64,000 bases of DNA from Agromyces cerinus (GTDB taxonomy: Bacteria > Actinomycetota > Actinomycetes > Actinomycetales > Microbacteriaceae), in contig NZ_JAFBCT010000001.1 in NCBI RefSeq assembly GCF_016907835.1, positions 3,162,001-3,226,000 of the forward strand, given 5' to 3'. A model generated the notes under the pieces. That model was not told the origin of the DNA. It saw only the letters and a list, made by a program, of their open reading frames with translations, and made no database searches. Shown here piece by piece: positions 43,328 to 51,606 of the stretch; positions within the stretch are counted from its first letter, which is position 1, and every line of letters begins with the position of its first letter. The translations under genes and the position numbers were made by a program.

Positions 43328-43837
43328 TCACCGACGGTGGCGGCGTGCGTAGGTTCGAGCGTTGCGGCTCGAGAGCGCGAGCAGCACGAGGATGTCGAGC
43401 GCGAGCGTGATGAGCGTCGTGCGCAGCGTGATCTCGGCATCGGCCCCGAAGTAGTCGAACGCCGACCCCGTGATGCTGATCGTCGCGAAGATCATCACGG
43501 TGATGCGAGCCCAGTTGCTGCCGCGGAAGATCAGCAGTGCGAACACGAGCTCGATCGCGAGCACGAGCCCCCCGAGGCAGAGCACGACGACGAGCGCGAG
43601 GTTCGACCCGGCCTCTGCCGCATCGTCGGAGTCGAGCGGGATCCCGAGGTCCTCGACGAGCGTCTTGCGCCAGAGGAGCCCGAGCGAGATGAGCCAGACG
43701 ACGCCGGCGATCACCCTGAGCACCACGAGCACGGCGCCGAACGTCGTCGCGACCGGGCGTCGCATCGCAGGCGGGTCGGGTTGGCGGCTCACGAGCGCCG
43801 CGGGCGACTCGAACGCCGGCCGCTTCTCGACGCTCAT
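43328..43837 (-). CDS. Hypothetical membrane protein coupled to an LssY_C protein
   Basis: A 169-residue protein that I do not recognise. A polar N-terminus (~30 residues) is followed by four hydrophobic segments (FGAVLVVLRVIAGVVWLISLGLL, LALVVVLCLGGLVLAIELVFALL, ITVMIFATISITGSAF, TLITLALDILVLLALS). GGAGGTCACCCG precedes ATG 43837. The start codon overlaps the stop of the LssY_C gene by four bases (ATGA), so the two products are probably made together and may act as a membrane pair. Confidence 0.8.
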   Translation of the reverse strand: MSVEKRPAFESPAALVSRQPDPPAMRRPVATTFGAVLVVLRVIAGVVWLISLGLLWRKTLVEDLGIPLDSDDAAEAGSNLALVVVLCLGGLVLAIELVFALLIFRGSNWARITVMIFATISITGSAFDYFGADAEITLRTTLITLALDILVLLALSSRNARTYARRHRR

Positions 43838-44748
43838 CGGGTGACCTCCGTCCCGCTCGGCACCGTGCCGCTCGGCACCGCGCCGACCTCGACCACCGGG
43901 AGATCGCCGTCGGTGCTGATGGTGTCGCCGCCGCCGTTCCTCGAGTGGTAGCCCGTCGAGAAGTCGGCGAGCATCTCGACCCGCGCCTCGGGGTTCGCGC
44001 CGAGCACGGTGTCGACGATGTGGTCGCGCTCGATGTCGATGTCGGCGTCGATCTTGTGCGTGATCTGCAGGGTGAAGAGCGAGAAGCCGACGGCCCGATC
44101 GAAGGTGCCCGCCGCGAGCCAGTCGACGCGGCGGCCTCCGGGCAGCAGCCAGTCGTCGGGAGTGCGCCAGAACCGCACATGGTGCCGGCGCGCCGGGTTG
44201 CCGGCCACCTCCTGCTGGTAGGCGAAGTCCTGCTGCCTGCCGAAGAGGAACAGCGGGCTGACCGGTGCTTCGTCGTAGCTGCGACGGGTGATCGTCGAGG
44301 AGACGATGCGCCAGCTCGACGCCCCGGTGACGTCGTCGGCGCGGGTCCAGCCGGCCCGGCGCATCGCGGCGTGGAGCGCCGCCTCGTCGCCGTCGAAGGC
44401 GAGGTTCACGGGGTCGCCGAGCAGGCCGTCGCTCGTGCGCGCCCGTCCGATGAAGTAGTCGGGCACGTAGATCGTCGTGAGGATCCGGTGCAGCCGCGGC
44501 AGCACGAGATAGGCGAGCACCAGCCAGAAGGCCACGAAGAAGAGGATGCCGAACCATCCGAACTCGAACGACTCGGTGAGCACGAGCCACGCGAGCCAGA
44601 CCGCCGCGATGCCCGCGTACACGAAGAAGAAGCCGTCGAGCAGCGCGTTGAACGAGACCCTGCGTCGGCGCACGACCGGGGGCGGCCCTCCGTCGACCTG
44701 CCCTCCGTCGATCGGGTCACCGGATGCCTCGGCCCCCACCTCGCCCAT
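43834..44748 (-). CDS. LssY C-terminal domain membrane protein
   Basis: A 304-residue protein. The first ~35 residues are polar, two membrane helices follow (ALLDGFFFVYAGIAAVWLAWLVL, GILFFVAFWLVLAYLVL), and then a soluble LssY_C domain (VPDYFIGRARTSDGLLGDPVNLAF, AAMRRAGWTRADDVTGASSWRI, SPLFLFGRQQDFAYQQEVAGNP, RRHHVRFWRTPDDW). LssY_C is linked to lipopolysaccharide- and type-I-secretion-like genes in other bacteria; its function here is unknown. The message looks leaderless (TAGCAT six bases before ATG 44748). Confidence 0.87.
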   Translation of the reverse strand: MGEVGAEASGDPIDGGQVDGGPPPVVRRRRVSFNALLDGFFFVYAGIAAVWLAWLVLTESFEFGWFGILFFVAFWLVLAYLVLPRLHRILTTIYVPDYFIGRARTSDGLLGDPVNLAFDGDEAALHAAMRRAGWTRADDVTGASSWRIVSSTITRRSYDEAPVSPLFLFGRQQDFAYQQEVAGNPARRHHVRFWRTPDDWLLPGGRRVDWLAAGTFDRAVGFSLFTLQITHKIDADIDIERDHIVDTVLGANPEARVEMLADFSTGYHSRNGGGDTISTDGDLPVVEVGAVPSGTVPSGTEVTR

Positions 44749-44754
44749 GCCTGC

Positions 44755-44790
44755 ATGCTATCCGCGCCGGGCGCCCCGACTGGCTATCCT
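44755..44790. promoter_or_regulatory. Back-to-back leaderless promoters in a 48-base gap
   Basis: Minus strand: TAGCAT (44755-44760), six bases, ATG 44748. Plus strand: TATCCT (44785-44790), six bases, ATG 44797. The -10 boxes are only 24 bases apart, so the two RNA polymerases must use overlapping upstream DNA. Confidence 0.6.
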
Positions 44791-44796
44791 CGCTCC

Positions 44797-46011
44797 ATGG
44801 CCTACGACGTCGTGCGAATCCGGTCCGAGTTCCCCTCGCTCGAGAGCGGGTGGGCGCAGTTCGACGGCCCCGGCGGCACGCAGACGCCGCGGTCGGTCGG
44901 CGAGGCCGTGGCATCCGTGCTCACCGGCCCGCTCTCGAACCGCGGCACGACCGGGGTCTCCGAAGAGCGCGCCGAGGCTGCGGTGCACGGATTCCGGCTC
45001 GCGATGGCCGATCTCGTCAACGGGCACCCGCGCGGCATCGTGCAGGGGCGCAGTGCCACACAGCTCACCTACGACTTCTCGCGGCATCTCTCGAAGCAGT
45101 GGGCAGCCGGCGACGAGGTCGTCGTCACCCGGCTCGACCACGACTCGAACGTGCGCCCGTGGGTGCAGGCCGCCGAGCGCGTCGGCGCCGTCGTGCGCTG
45201 GGCCGACTTCGACCCGGCCACCGGCGAGTTGCCGGTCGAGGCCGTCACCGCGATGCTCTCCGAACGCACCCGGCTCGTCGCCGTCACCGCGGCGTCGAAC
45301 CTCATCGGCACGATGCCCGACATCGCCGCGATCACCGCGGCCGCGCACGCGGTCGGCGCGCTCGTCTCCGTCGACGGCGTGCACTACGCGGCGCACGAAC
45401 TGCCCGACGTCGCGGCCCTCGGCGCCGACTTCTTCACCTGCTCGCCGTACAAGTTCCTCGGTCCGCACTTCGGGGTGCTCGCGGCGGCCCCCGAGCTGCT
45501 CGAGTCCATCGCGCCCGACAAGCTGGCGCCGTCGACGAACGTCGTGCCCGAGCGGTTCGAGTTCGGCACGCTGCCCTACGAGCTGCTCGCGGGCGGCACG
45601 GCGGCGGTCGACGCGCTGGCCGGTCTCGCCGACCTGCCCGAAGCGGATGCCGCGGGCTCGCGCCGTGCGCGGCTCGTCGCGTCGTACGCGGCGCTGCACG
45701 AGCACGAGGAGGAGCTGCGCACCCGCATCGAGGCCGGGCTCGCCGAGCTGCCCGGGGTCACCGTGTGGTCGCGCGCACCGCGCCGCACGCCCACGCTGCT
45801 CATGACGTTCGACGGCCACGAGGCATCCGAGGTCACGAAGCGGCTGGCCGAGGGCCGGGTGCTCGCACCGAGCAGCAACTTCTACGCGCTCGAGGCCTCG
45901 AGGCGCCTCGGACTCGGCGATGCCGGCGGGCTTCGGGTCGGGCTCGCGCCGTACAACGACGCGAACGACGTCGAACGACTGCTCGACGGCCTCGCCGCGG
46001 CGCTCGTCTGA
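44797..46011 (+). CDS. Cysteine desulfurase-like aminotransferase class V protein
   Basis: A 404-residue PLP enzyme. The N-terminal FDGPGGTQTP is typical of the cysteine-desulfurase-like subgroup. Visible residues are the PLP-contacting His in TRLDHDSNVRPW, Asp in VSVDGVHYAAHE and the Schiff-base Lys in SPYKFLGPHFG (~226). No active-loop cysteine of IscS/SufS type is evident, so sulfur transfer is uncertain; related proteins act on other amino acids. It has its own leaderless promoter and no operon partner. Confidence 0.88.
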   Translation: MAYDVVRIRSEFPSLESGWAQFDGPGGTQTPRSVGEAVASVLTGPLSNRGTTGVSEERAEAAVHGFRLAMADLVNGHPRGIVQGRSATQLTYDFSRHLSKQWAAGDEVVVTRLDHDSNVRPWVQAAERVGAVVRWADFDPATGELPVEAVTAMLSERTRLVAVTAASNLIGTMPDIAAITAAAHAVGALVSVDGVHYAAHELPDVAALGADFFTCSPYKFLGPHFGVLAAAPELLESIAPDKLAPSTNVVPERFEFGTLPYELLAGGTAAVDALAGLADLPEADAAGSRRARLVASYAALHEHEEELRTRIEAGLAELPGVTVWSRAPRRTPTLLMTFDGHEASEVTKRLAEGRVLAPSSNFYALEASRRLGLGDAGGLRVGLAPYNDANDVERLLDGLAAALV

Positions 46012-46068
46012 ATCGGCGGGATCCGGACGTCACCCGGCCGATCGGCGCCCGCCGCCGATCCGTCGCCA

Positions 46069-46074
46069 TACGCT
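46069..46074 (+). promoter_or_regulatory. -10 TACGCT of a leaderless transcript
   Basis: TACGCT, then GGCATC, then ATG 46081. Confidence 0.55.
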
Positions 46075-46080
46075 GGCATC

Positions 46081-46854
46081 ATGACCCTCGCCGACACCGC
46101 CGCCGAACTCCGCCGCCTGCACACCGACCCCGAACTGCTCCAGGTGGTGAACGTCTGGGATGTCGTGAGCGCCACCGCGGTCGCCGCCCTGCCGCAGACC
46201 CGCGCGATCGCCACCGCGAGCCATTCGATCGCCGCCACGTTCGGCTACCCCGACGGCGAGCAGATCCCCGTCGAGCTCATGCTCGACATGTGCGGGCGCA
46301 TCGCACGCGCCGTCGACGTGCCGGTGAGCGCCGACCTCGAGGCCGGATACGGCGATGCCGGCGAGACGATCCGCCGCGCCATCGGCGAGGGCATCGCCGG
46401 TGCGAACCTCGAGGACCAGCTGAAGCCGCTCGCCGACTCGGTCGCCGCGGTCGCCGCAGCGGTGGCCGCCGGCGACGCCGAGGGCGTGCCGTTCGCCCTG
46501 AACGCGCGCACCGACGCATTCCTCCGCGGGCGCGAGCGTCCGCTCGACGTCAACATCGCCGATGCGATCGAGCGCGGCCGCGCCTACCTCGACGCCGGCG
46601 CGACGAGCGTGTTCGTGCCCGGCGACTTCGGCGACGACGTCGTCGAGCAGCTCGTCGCCGGCATCGGCCACCGCCGGGTGAGCGTCATCGGCCTGCCCTC
46701 CGTGCCGCCTCCTGCACGGCTCGAAGAGCTCGGCGTCGCACGTGTCTCCTACGGTCCGTACACGCAGCGCATCGCGCTCGGCGCCCTGCAGGACGCCGCC
46801 GTCGTGCTGTACGCGGGCGGCGTGCCCCCGCACGGCATCCGCCCGCTGAACTGA
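46081..46854 (+). CDS. Isocitrate lyase/PEP mutase superfamily protein
   Basis: A 257-residue TIM-barrel protein. Family marks are VVNVWDVVSATAV near 22-34, ATASHSIAATFGYPDGE, PVSADLEAGYGD (metal-site DLEAGYG), GANLEDQ and NARTDAFL. The isocitrate-lyase catalytic KKCGH cysteine loop is absent (the segment after LEDQ reads LKPLADS). It therefore belongs to the broader phosphoenolpyruvate mutase/oxaloacetate-hydrolase-like group with unknown substrate. It is transcribed alone from a leaderless promoter and followed by a strong hairpin. Confidence 0.88.
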   Translation: MTLADTAAELRRLHTDPELLQVVNVWDVVSATAVAALPQTRAIATASHSIAATFGYPDGEQIPVELMLDMCGRIARAVDVPVSADLEAGYGDAGETIRRAIGEGIAGANLEDQLKPLADSVAAVAAAVAAGDAEGVPFALNARTDAFLRGRERPLDVNIADAIERGRAYLDAGATSVFVPGDFGDDVVEQLVAGIGHRRVSVIGLPSVPPPARLEELGVARVSYGPYTQRIALGALQDAAVVLYAGGVPPHGIRPLN

Positions 46855-46859
46855 GTGCT

Positions 46860-46895
46860 CGCGTGTCGGGCCGACCTTGGTCTGCCCGACACGCG
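46860..46895 (+). terminator. Perfect 12-bp stem with structured loop
   Basis: CGCGTGTCGGGC (46860-46871) pairs with GCCCGACACGCG (46884-46895). The 12-base loop itself contains GACC-TT-GGTC, so the hairpin can extend to about 16 pairs. It begins 6 bases after the PEP-mutase-family stop. Confidence 0.8.
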
Positions 46896-47032
46896 ATTCC
46901 GCGAATCCCCCGCGTGACGGATGCATCCGGCCCCGCTTGCTCGCTAGGGTGAGCGTGAGGCGGCCTGGCTGCCCGGGTCGTGCGGGGGTGCGGCCTGCGC
47001 GACCGAGCTCGCCCCCACTGTGAGGAGAGCGC

Positions 47033-47932
47033 ATGGCGAGCGGCATCCCCATCGAGATCTCGGGGCTCAGAAAGCACTTCGGCCCCGTGACCGCGGTCGA
47101 CGACCTGAGTTTCACGGTGCAACCGGGCAAGGTCACCGGATTCCTCGGCCCGAACGGGGCCGGCAAGACCACGACGCTGCGGGTGCTGCTCGGGCTCGAG
47201 CACGCGAGCGCCGGCACCGCGACCTTCGGCGGCACGCCCTATTCGGCGCTGCCGCGACCGCTGGAGACCGTGGGCGCGGCACTCGACGCGAACTTCCACC
47301 CGGGGCGCACGGCCCGCAACCATCTCAAGGTCTACGCGACCGCCGCGGGCCTGTCGTCGGCCCGGGTGCCCGCCGTGCTCGAGCAGGTGGGCATGTCGGA
47401 GTACGCCGACCGCCGCGTCGGCGGCTACTCGCTCGGCATGCGCCAGCGGCTCGCCCTGGCCTACACGCTGCTCGGCGACCCCGGCGTCTTCGTGCTCGAC
47501 GAGCCGATCAACGGACTCGACCCCGAGGGCATCAAGTGGATCCGCGGGTTCCTGCAGAACCTCGCCCGCGAGGGTCGCACCGTGCTCGTCTCCTCGCACC
47601 TGCTCAGCGAGGTGCAGCAGAGCGTCGACGAGGTGGTCATCATCGCGAAGGGCCGGCTCATGAAGACCGGCACCCTCGCGAGCCTCGAACTCGACTCGGC
47701 GCCGCGCACGATCGCCGACTCCCCTGATCGCGAAGCCCTCGCGGCCGCGCTCGACGCCGCCGGCCTCCAGTACACCGAGGGGCGCAACGGGTTCATCGTC
47801 GACGAACCCGACCCCGCCAGGGTCGGCCACGCCGCCTTCGTCGGCGGCGTCGAGCTCGCCGCCCTCCATCGCCTGAGATCGGGGCTCGAGGAGTCGTTCC
47901 TCTCGCTGGTCGGCGGAGGTGACGAGTCGTGA
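47033..47932 (+). CDS. ABC exporter ATP-binding protein
   Basis: A 299-residue ATPase of the DrrA/CcmA type: GPNGAGKTT (Walker A, ~40-48), YSLGMRQRLALAYTLLGDP (signature, with Met in place of the usual Gly-Gln), VFVLDEPINGLDPEGIKWIR (Walker B) and SSHLLSEVQQ. It pairs with the ABC-2 permease that overlaps its stop by four bases. GAGGAGA precedes ATG 47033. TAGGGT near 46949 is a possible -10 with a ~75-base leader. The operon continues into an AlkZ-like gene. Confidence 0.92.
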   Translation: MASGIPIEISGLRKHFGPVTAVDDLSFTVQPGKVTGFLGPNGAGKTTTLRVLLGLEHASAGTATFGGTPYSALPRPLETVGAALDANFHPGRTARNHLKVYATAAGLSSARVPAVLEQVGMSEYADRRVGGYSLGMRQRLALAYTLLGDPGVFVLDEPINGLDPEGIKWIRGFLQNLAREGRTVLVSSHLLSEVQQSVDEVVIIAKGRLMKTGTLASLELDSAPRTIADSPDREALAAALDAAGLQYTEGRNGFIVDEPDPARVGHAAFVGGVELAALHRLRSGLEESFLSLVGGGDES

Positions 47933-48759
47933 ACCTCGTGCGCGCCATCGGCTCCGAGTTCCAGAAGGTCTTCACGACGCGCATGTGGTGGCTCCTCGCG
48001 ATCCTCCTCGCCGCCTACGTGGCGTTCATGGCGGGCGGCTTGGGCGCCTTCCTCGGCTGGGCGACCGAGAATCCGGATGCCGCGGCATCCGCCGGCGGCA
48101 ACACCACCGTGCCGCCCGGCACCGAGCTCGCACCGCTCATCTACAGCTTCGCGTCGTCGGTGGGCTACGTGTTCCCGGTGCTGCTCGGCGCTCTCGCCGT
48201 GACCGGCGAGTTCCGGCACAAGACCCTCACGCCGACCTTCCTCGCCGAACCGCACCGCACGGTCGTGCTGAGCGCCAAGTTCATCTCGCAGCTCGTGGTC
48301 GGCGCGGGCCTCGGCGTCATCGCGTTCGCCGTCTCGGTCGGCGCCGGCGCGGCGGCCCTCGCCGGCTTCGGCCTCGACACCGGGCTCGACTCGAGCGACA
48401 CGTGGGCGCTCATCGGCCGCGGCGTGCTCGCCATGGCACTCTGGGGCGCGATCGGCGTCGGCCTCGGCGTGCTCGTCGTCAACCAGGTCGCCGCGATCGT
48501 CATCGTGATCGCCTTCACCCAGTTCGTCGAACCGATCCTGCGGGTCGTGGCCTCGCTCAGCGACGTCACCGCCTCGATCGGCCGGTTCCTGCCGGGCGCC
48601 GCGAGCGACGCGCTCGTCGGGGCATCCTTCTACAACATCGCCTCACTCGGGTCGACCGACACCCTCGAATGGTGGCAGGGCGGGCTCGTGCTGCTCGGCA
48701 TCGCGGTCGTGGCGACGGTGATCGGCGGGGCGACGACCTGGCGACGGGACGTGTCGTAG
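47929..48759 (+). CDS. ABC-2 type exporter permease
   Basis: A 276-residue permease with about six membrane segments: MWWLLAILLAAYVAFMAGGLGAF, an outside loop with DAAASAGGNTTVPPG, then SSVGYVFPVLLGALAVTGEFRHKTLTPTFLAEP, the EFRHKT motif typical of ABC-2 permeases, and further helices to the C-terminus. GTG 47929 overlaps the ATPase stop (GTGA). It exports an unknown compound. The next gene starts 2 bases after its stop. Confidence 0.92.
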   Translation: MNLVRAIGSEFQKVFTTRMWWLLAILLAAYVAFMAGGLGAFLGWATENPDAAASAGGNTTVPPGTELAPLIYSFASSVGYVFPVLLGALAVTGEFRHKTLTPTFLAEPHRTVVLSAKFISQLVVGAGLGVIAFAVSVGAGAAALAGFGLDTGLDSSDTWALIGRGVLAMALWGAIGVGLGVLVVNQVAAIVIVIAFTQFVEPILRVVASLSDVTASIGRFLPGAASDALVGASFYNIASLGSTDTLEWWQGGLVLLGIAVVATVIGGATTWRRDVS

Positions 48760-48761
48760 GA

Positions 48762-49895
48762 GTGGAGCTCGCCGAGCTGCGACGCATCCGCCTGCAGGTG
48801 CAGGGGCTGCGCGAGGTGCGCGCCACCTCGGCTGCCGGCGTCGTGCGCGACTTCGTCGCGGTGCAGTCGCAGGAATTCATTCCCGCGCAATGGGGTCTCG
48901 CGATGCGGGTGCCGGCCGAACGCCGCCCCGATCTCGCGGGGGTCACCGCGGCGCTCGACCGCGGCGAGATCCTGCGCACGCACGTGCTGCGCCCGACGTG
49001 GCACTTCGTCGACCCTGCGGATGCCCGGTGGCTGATGGAACTCTCGGCAGAGCGGGTGCACCGGGCGAACGCGACCTACTACCGCCGCACGGGCGTCGAC
49101 GGCGAGGCCGGAGCGCGCGCACTCGACGTCGTCGCCGCGTCGCTCGCGGGCGGCCACCGCACGCGGGCCGAGCTCGCCGCGGCGCTCGACGCCGCGGGGC
49201 AGCCGTCGACCGGGCTGGGCTTCACCTACGTGCTCATGCTCGCCGAGCTCGAACGGGTCGCGATCAGCGGGGCGAACGTCGGCAAGCAGCGCACCTACGC
49301 GGCATTCGACGAGCGCGTGCCCGCGTCGGCCCCGAAATCGCGCGAGGCGGCGCTCGTCGAACTGGCCGCGCGATTCATCCGCTCGCGTGGGCCGGTGACC
49401 GACCGTGACTTCGCGGCATGGTCGGGGTTCACGCTCGGCGACACGCGGCAGGCGTTCGCGGCGGTCGTCGACGGTGACGGCGCCGGTGGCGGCGGCCCGG
49501 TCGAGACCCTCGAGATCGACGGCGCGACGTACTGGCACGACACCGAGGTGACGGCGAGCGCGATGGATGCTCCCACCCCTCCGGCCGGCGTCGTCGACCT
49601 GCTGCAGGCCTTCGACGAATACATCATGGGCTACGCCGCGCCCCGCTCGTTCCTGCAGCCGCCCGGGCGCAGCGACCCCGTGCACCCCGAGTTCCCGATG
49701 CACGCGCTCATGGCCGACGGCGTGATGGGCGGCCGCTGGGCGCCCGTCACCTCGGGGCGCAGGGCGGTCGTCAGGCTCGTGCCGTGGCGCGCGCTCTCTG
49801 CCCGCGAGGAACGCGGGCTCGAGGCATCCGTCGCCGAGGTCGAGCGGTTCCTCGGCGCGCCCGTGACCGTCGAGCGCGAACCGGCGGCCGACTGA
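48762..49895 (+). CDS. Winged-helix DNA-binding protein, AlkZ/HTH_42 family
   Basis: A 377-residue protein of the AlkZ/YcaQ-like HTH_42 family. Visible signatures are QSQ at residues 35-37 (position of the catalytic QxQ in AlkZ-type DNA glycosylases), HVLRPTWHFV at 74-83, and the tail AFDEYIMGYAAP... with PVTSGRRAVVRLVPW. Characterised members unhook alkylated bases and interstrand crosslinks; many remain untested. GTG 48762 comes 2 bases after an ABC permease stop, so repair and export may be co-expressed as a resistance unit (inference). Confidence 0.85.
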   Translation: MELAELRRIRLQVQGLREVRATSAAGVVRDFVAVQSQEFIPAQWGLAMRVPAERRPDLAGVTAALDRGEILRTHVLRPTWHFVDPADARWLMELSAERVHRANATYYRRTGVDGEAGARALDVVAASLAGGHRTRAELAAALDAAGQPSTGLGFTYVLMLAELERVAISGANVGKQRTYAAFDERVPASAPKSREAALVELAARFIRSRGPVTDRDFAAWSGFTLGDTRQAFAAVVDGDGAGGGGPVETLEIDGATYWHDTEVTASAMDAPTPPAGVVDLLQAFDEYIMGYAAPRSFLQPPGRSDPVHPEFPMHALMADGVMGGRWAPVTSGRRAVVRLVPWRALSAREERGLEASVAEVERFLGAPVTVEREPAAD

Positions 49896-49928
49896 CCCGG
49901 GGCGCGCCGCCCGGGGTCGCGATCGGGG

Positions 49929-50318
49929 TCACGACCCGGCGGCGCGACGGTGCCATTCGACCTCCGCCATGTTCGCGTCGGCCCAGTCCTTCATGTGGTG
50001 CACGATCGCCATCAGGCTCGCGCCGAGGGCGGTGAGCGAGTACTCGACGTGGGCCGGGTAGACCTGCTTCACCTCTCGGGTGACGAGCCCGTCGCGTTCG
50101 AGCAGGCGCAGCGTCTCGGTGAGCATCTTCTGGCTGGCGCCCGCGACCCGGGCGCGCAGCTGCGAGTGCCGCTGAGGTCCCTCCTCGAGCGGCAGGAGCA
50201 CGAGCGTCGTCCATTTCGAGCCGAGGATGTCGAGCACCTGGCGCGAGGGGCATTCGGCGAGGTACGACGCGTAGGCGTCCTTCGCGGCGGCACGTTGCTG
50301 GTCGGCGGTCAGGGTCAC
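49929..50318 (-). CDS. HxlR family regulator with a single N-terminal cysteine
   Basis: A 129-residue winged-helix regulator (VLDILGSKWTTLVLLPLEEGPQRHSQL, then MLTETLRLLERDGLVTREV). It has one cysteine, Cys23, just before the HTH. This is the place used for thiol sensing in YodB and QorR, HxlR regulators that respond to quinones and diamide. It diverges from an azoreductase gene, the usual target of such regulators. GGAG precedes GTG 50318. A palindrome at 50374-50389 is the likely operator. Confidence 0.9.
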   Translation of the reverse strand: MTLTADQQRAAAKDAYASYLAECPSRQVLDILGSKWTTLVLLPLEEGPQRHSQLRARVAGASQKMLTETLRLLERDGLVTREVKQVYPAHVEYSLTALGASLMAIVHHMKDWADANMAEVEWHRRAAGS

Positions 50319-50373
50319 TGGGGCTCCAAGCTCTCGGTCGGCGACGGGCGGATGGGCACCTCCGGTATCCCAC

Positions 50374-50389
50374 GGCACTTAGAAGTGCC
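50374..50389. promoter_or_regulatory. Palindrome GGCACTT-AG-AAGTGCC, candidate HxlR operator
   Basis: Perfect 7-base arms lie in the hxlR/azoreductase gap, 55 bases from the regulator start and 96 from the azoreductase start. It is the strongest dyad in the gap. Confidence 0.6.
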
Positions 50390-50485
50390 TGCTGGTGCCG
50401 GATTCCGGGCGATGTGACGATCGAAACCGCCACGGGGCGCCATCCATTCCCGGATCCCGCGCCGAACACCAGTGAAGGAACCCTG

Positions 50486-51136
50486 ATGACCCACCTCCTG
50501 CACGTCAACGCCTCCGCCAGGGGCGACGCCAGCCGCTCGCTCGAGCTGGCGACCCGCTTCATCGGCGAGCTCGAGACGATCGACGACGGGCTGACCGTCG
50601 AACGCCTCGACGTCTTCGACGGCTCGCTGCCCGAATTCGGCACGGTCGCGGCCGGCGCGAAGATGGCCACGTTCGCCGGCCAGGGCCGCACCGCCGAAGA
50701 GGAGCGGGCCTGGGCCGAGGCGCGCGCCGTGTTCGACCGCTTCGCCGCCGCCGACGCCTATGTGTTCAACGTGCCCTTCTGGAACGCCGGAGTGCCGTAT
50801 CCCCTGAAGCAGCTCGTCGACGTCATCACCCAGCCGGGCTGGGCCTTCGCGTTCTCGCCGGAGTCCGGGTACCGCGGGCTGCTCGAGGGCAAGCGGGCCT
50901 TCGTCGTCTACACGAGCGGCGTGTACGCCGAGGGGCTGCCGCCGTCGTTCGGCGCCGACTTCACGACCACGTTCTTCCGCGACTGGTTGGGCTTCGTCGG
51001 CATCACCGACGTCGAGGAGGTGCACTTCGCACCGACGGTCGTGGGCGTCGATGTCGACGGCGCTCACCGGGCGGCGCTCGACGCGACACTCGCGGCGGCG
51101 CGCCGCTTCACGACGGCGGAGCGGTTCGCGGCGTGA
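50486..51136 (+). CDS. azoR: FMN-dependent NADH-azoreductase
   Basis: A 216-residue flavodoxin-like quinone/azo reductase. The phosphate-binding loop HVNASARGDASRS (~6-18), FNVPFWNAGVPYPLKQLVDVI (~95-115) and VVYTSGVYAEG line the FMN site. The enzyme reduces quinones and azo compounds by two electrons in the cytosol, protecting against electrophiles. GAAGGA precedes ATG 50486. It is divergent from an HxlR regulator with a redox-type cysteine, a common quinone-response pair. Confidence 0.92.
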   Translation: MTHLLHVNASARGDASRSLELATRFIGELETIDDGLTVERLDVFDGSLPEFGTVAAGAKMATFAGQGRTAEEERAWAEARAVFDRFAAADAYVFNVPFWNAGVPYPLKQLVDVITQPGWAFAFSPESGYRGLLEGKRAFVVYTSGVYAEGLPPSFGADFTTTFFRDWLGFVGITDVEEVHFAPTVVGVDVDGAHRAALDATLAAARRFTTAERFAA

Positions 51137-51164
51137 GCTGACGGCGCCCGAGGGCTTGCCCCGC

Positions 51165-51170
51165 TACGAT
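51165..51170 (+). promoter_or_regulatory. -10 TACGAT of a leaderless transcript
   Basis: TACGAT, then CGCGGC, then ATG 51177, only 29 bases after the azoreductase stop. Confidence 0.6.
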
Positions 51171-51176
51171 CGCGGC

Positions 51177-51557
51177 ATGGCCGTCATCGGAACCGTGTTC
51201 GTCGCCCTCGCCGCGCTGCTGCACGGCTACATCTTCCTCATGGAGAGCGTCTGGTGGACCCGGCCCTCGACCTGGAAGCGCTTCGGCGTCGCCGACCAGG
51301 CCGCGGCCGACATCACGAAGCCCATGGCCTACAACCAGGGCTTCTACAACCTCTTCCTGGGCCTCGGCGCCGCGATCGGCCTCGTGCTCTACTGGGCCGG
51401 CGCGATGCCGGTCGGCAAGACGCTCGTGCTGTTCGCGACGGCGTGCATGTTCCTCGCGGCCGCGGTGCTCACGACGACCGGGCGCGGGTACCTGAAGCCC
51501 GCGCTCGTGCAGGGCACGCTGCCGCTCATCGGCTTCGTGCTCTTCGCCTTCGCCTGA
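51177..51557 (+). CDS. DUF1304 membrane protein
   Basis: A 126-residue protein with four membrane segments (VFVALAALLHGYIFLMESVWW, NLFLGLGAAIGLVLYWAG, LVLFATACMFLAAAVLTTTG, GTLPLIGFVLFAFA) and the DUF1304 marks ESVWW, AYNQGFYNLFL. Function unknown; relatives often lie beside redox genes. It has its own leaderless promoter just after azoR, so it can be expressed apart from it. Confidence 0.88.
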   Translation: MAVIGTVFVALAALLHGYIFLMESVWWTRPSTWKRFGVADQAAADITKPMAYNQGFYNLFLGLGAAIGLVLYWAGAMPVGKTLVLFATACMFLAAAVLTTTGRGYLKPALVQGTLPLIGFVLFAFA

Positions 51558-51606
51558 GCAGAGGACCGAGCGAGCCGTTGCCGCGGTGCTCGCCGGGCGT
51601 GAGCGG

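Noticed and set aside
46081..46854. Second methylisocitrate lyase
   Set aside because: It shares the barrel with prpB but lacks the KRCGH catalytic cysteine loop.
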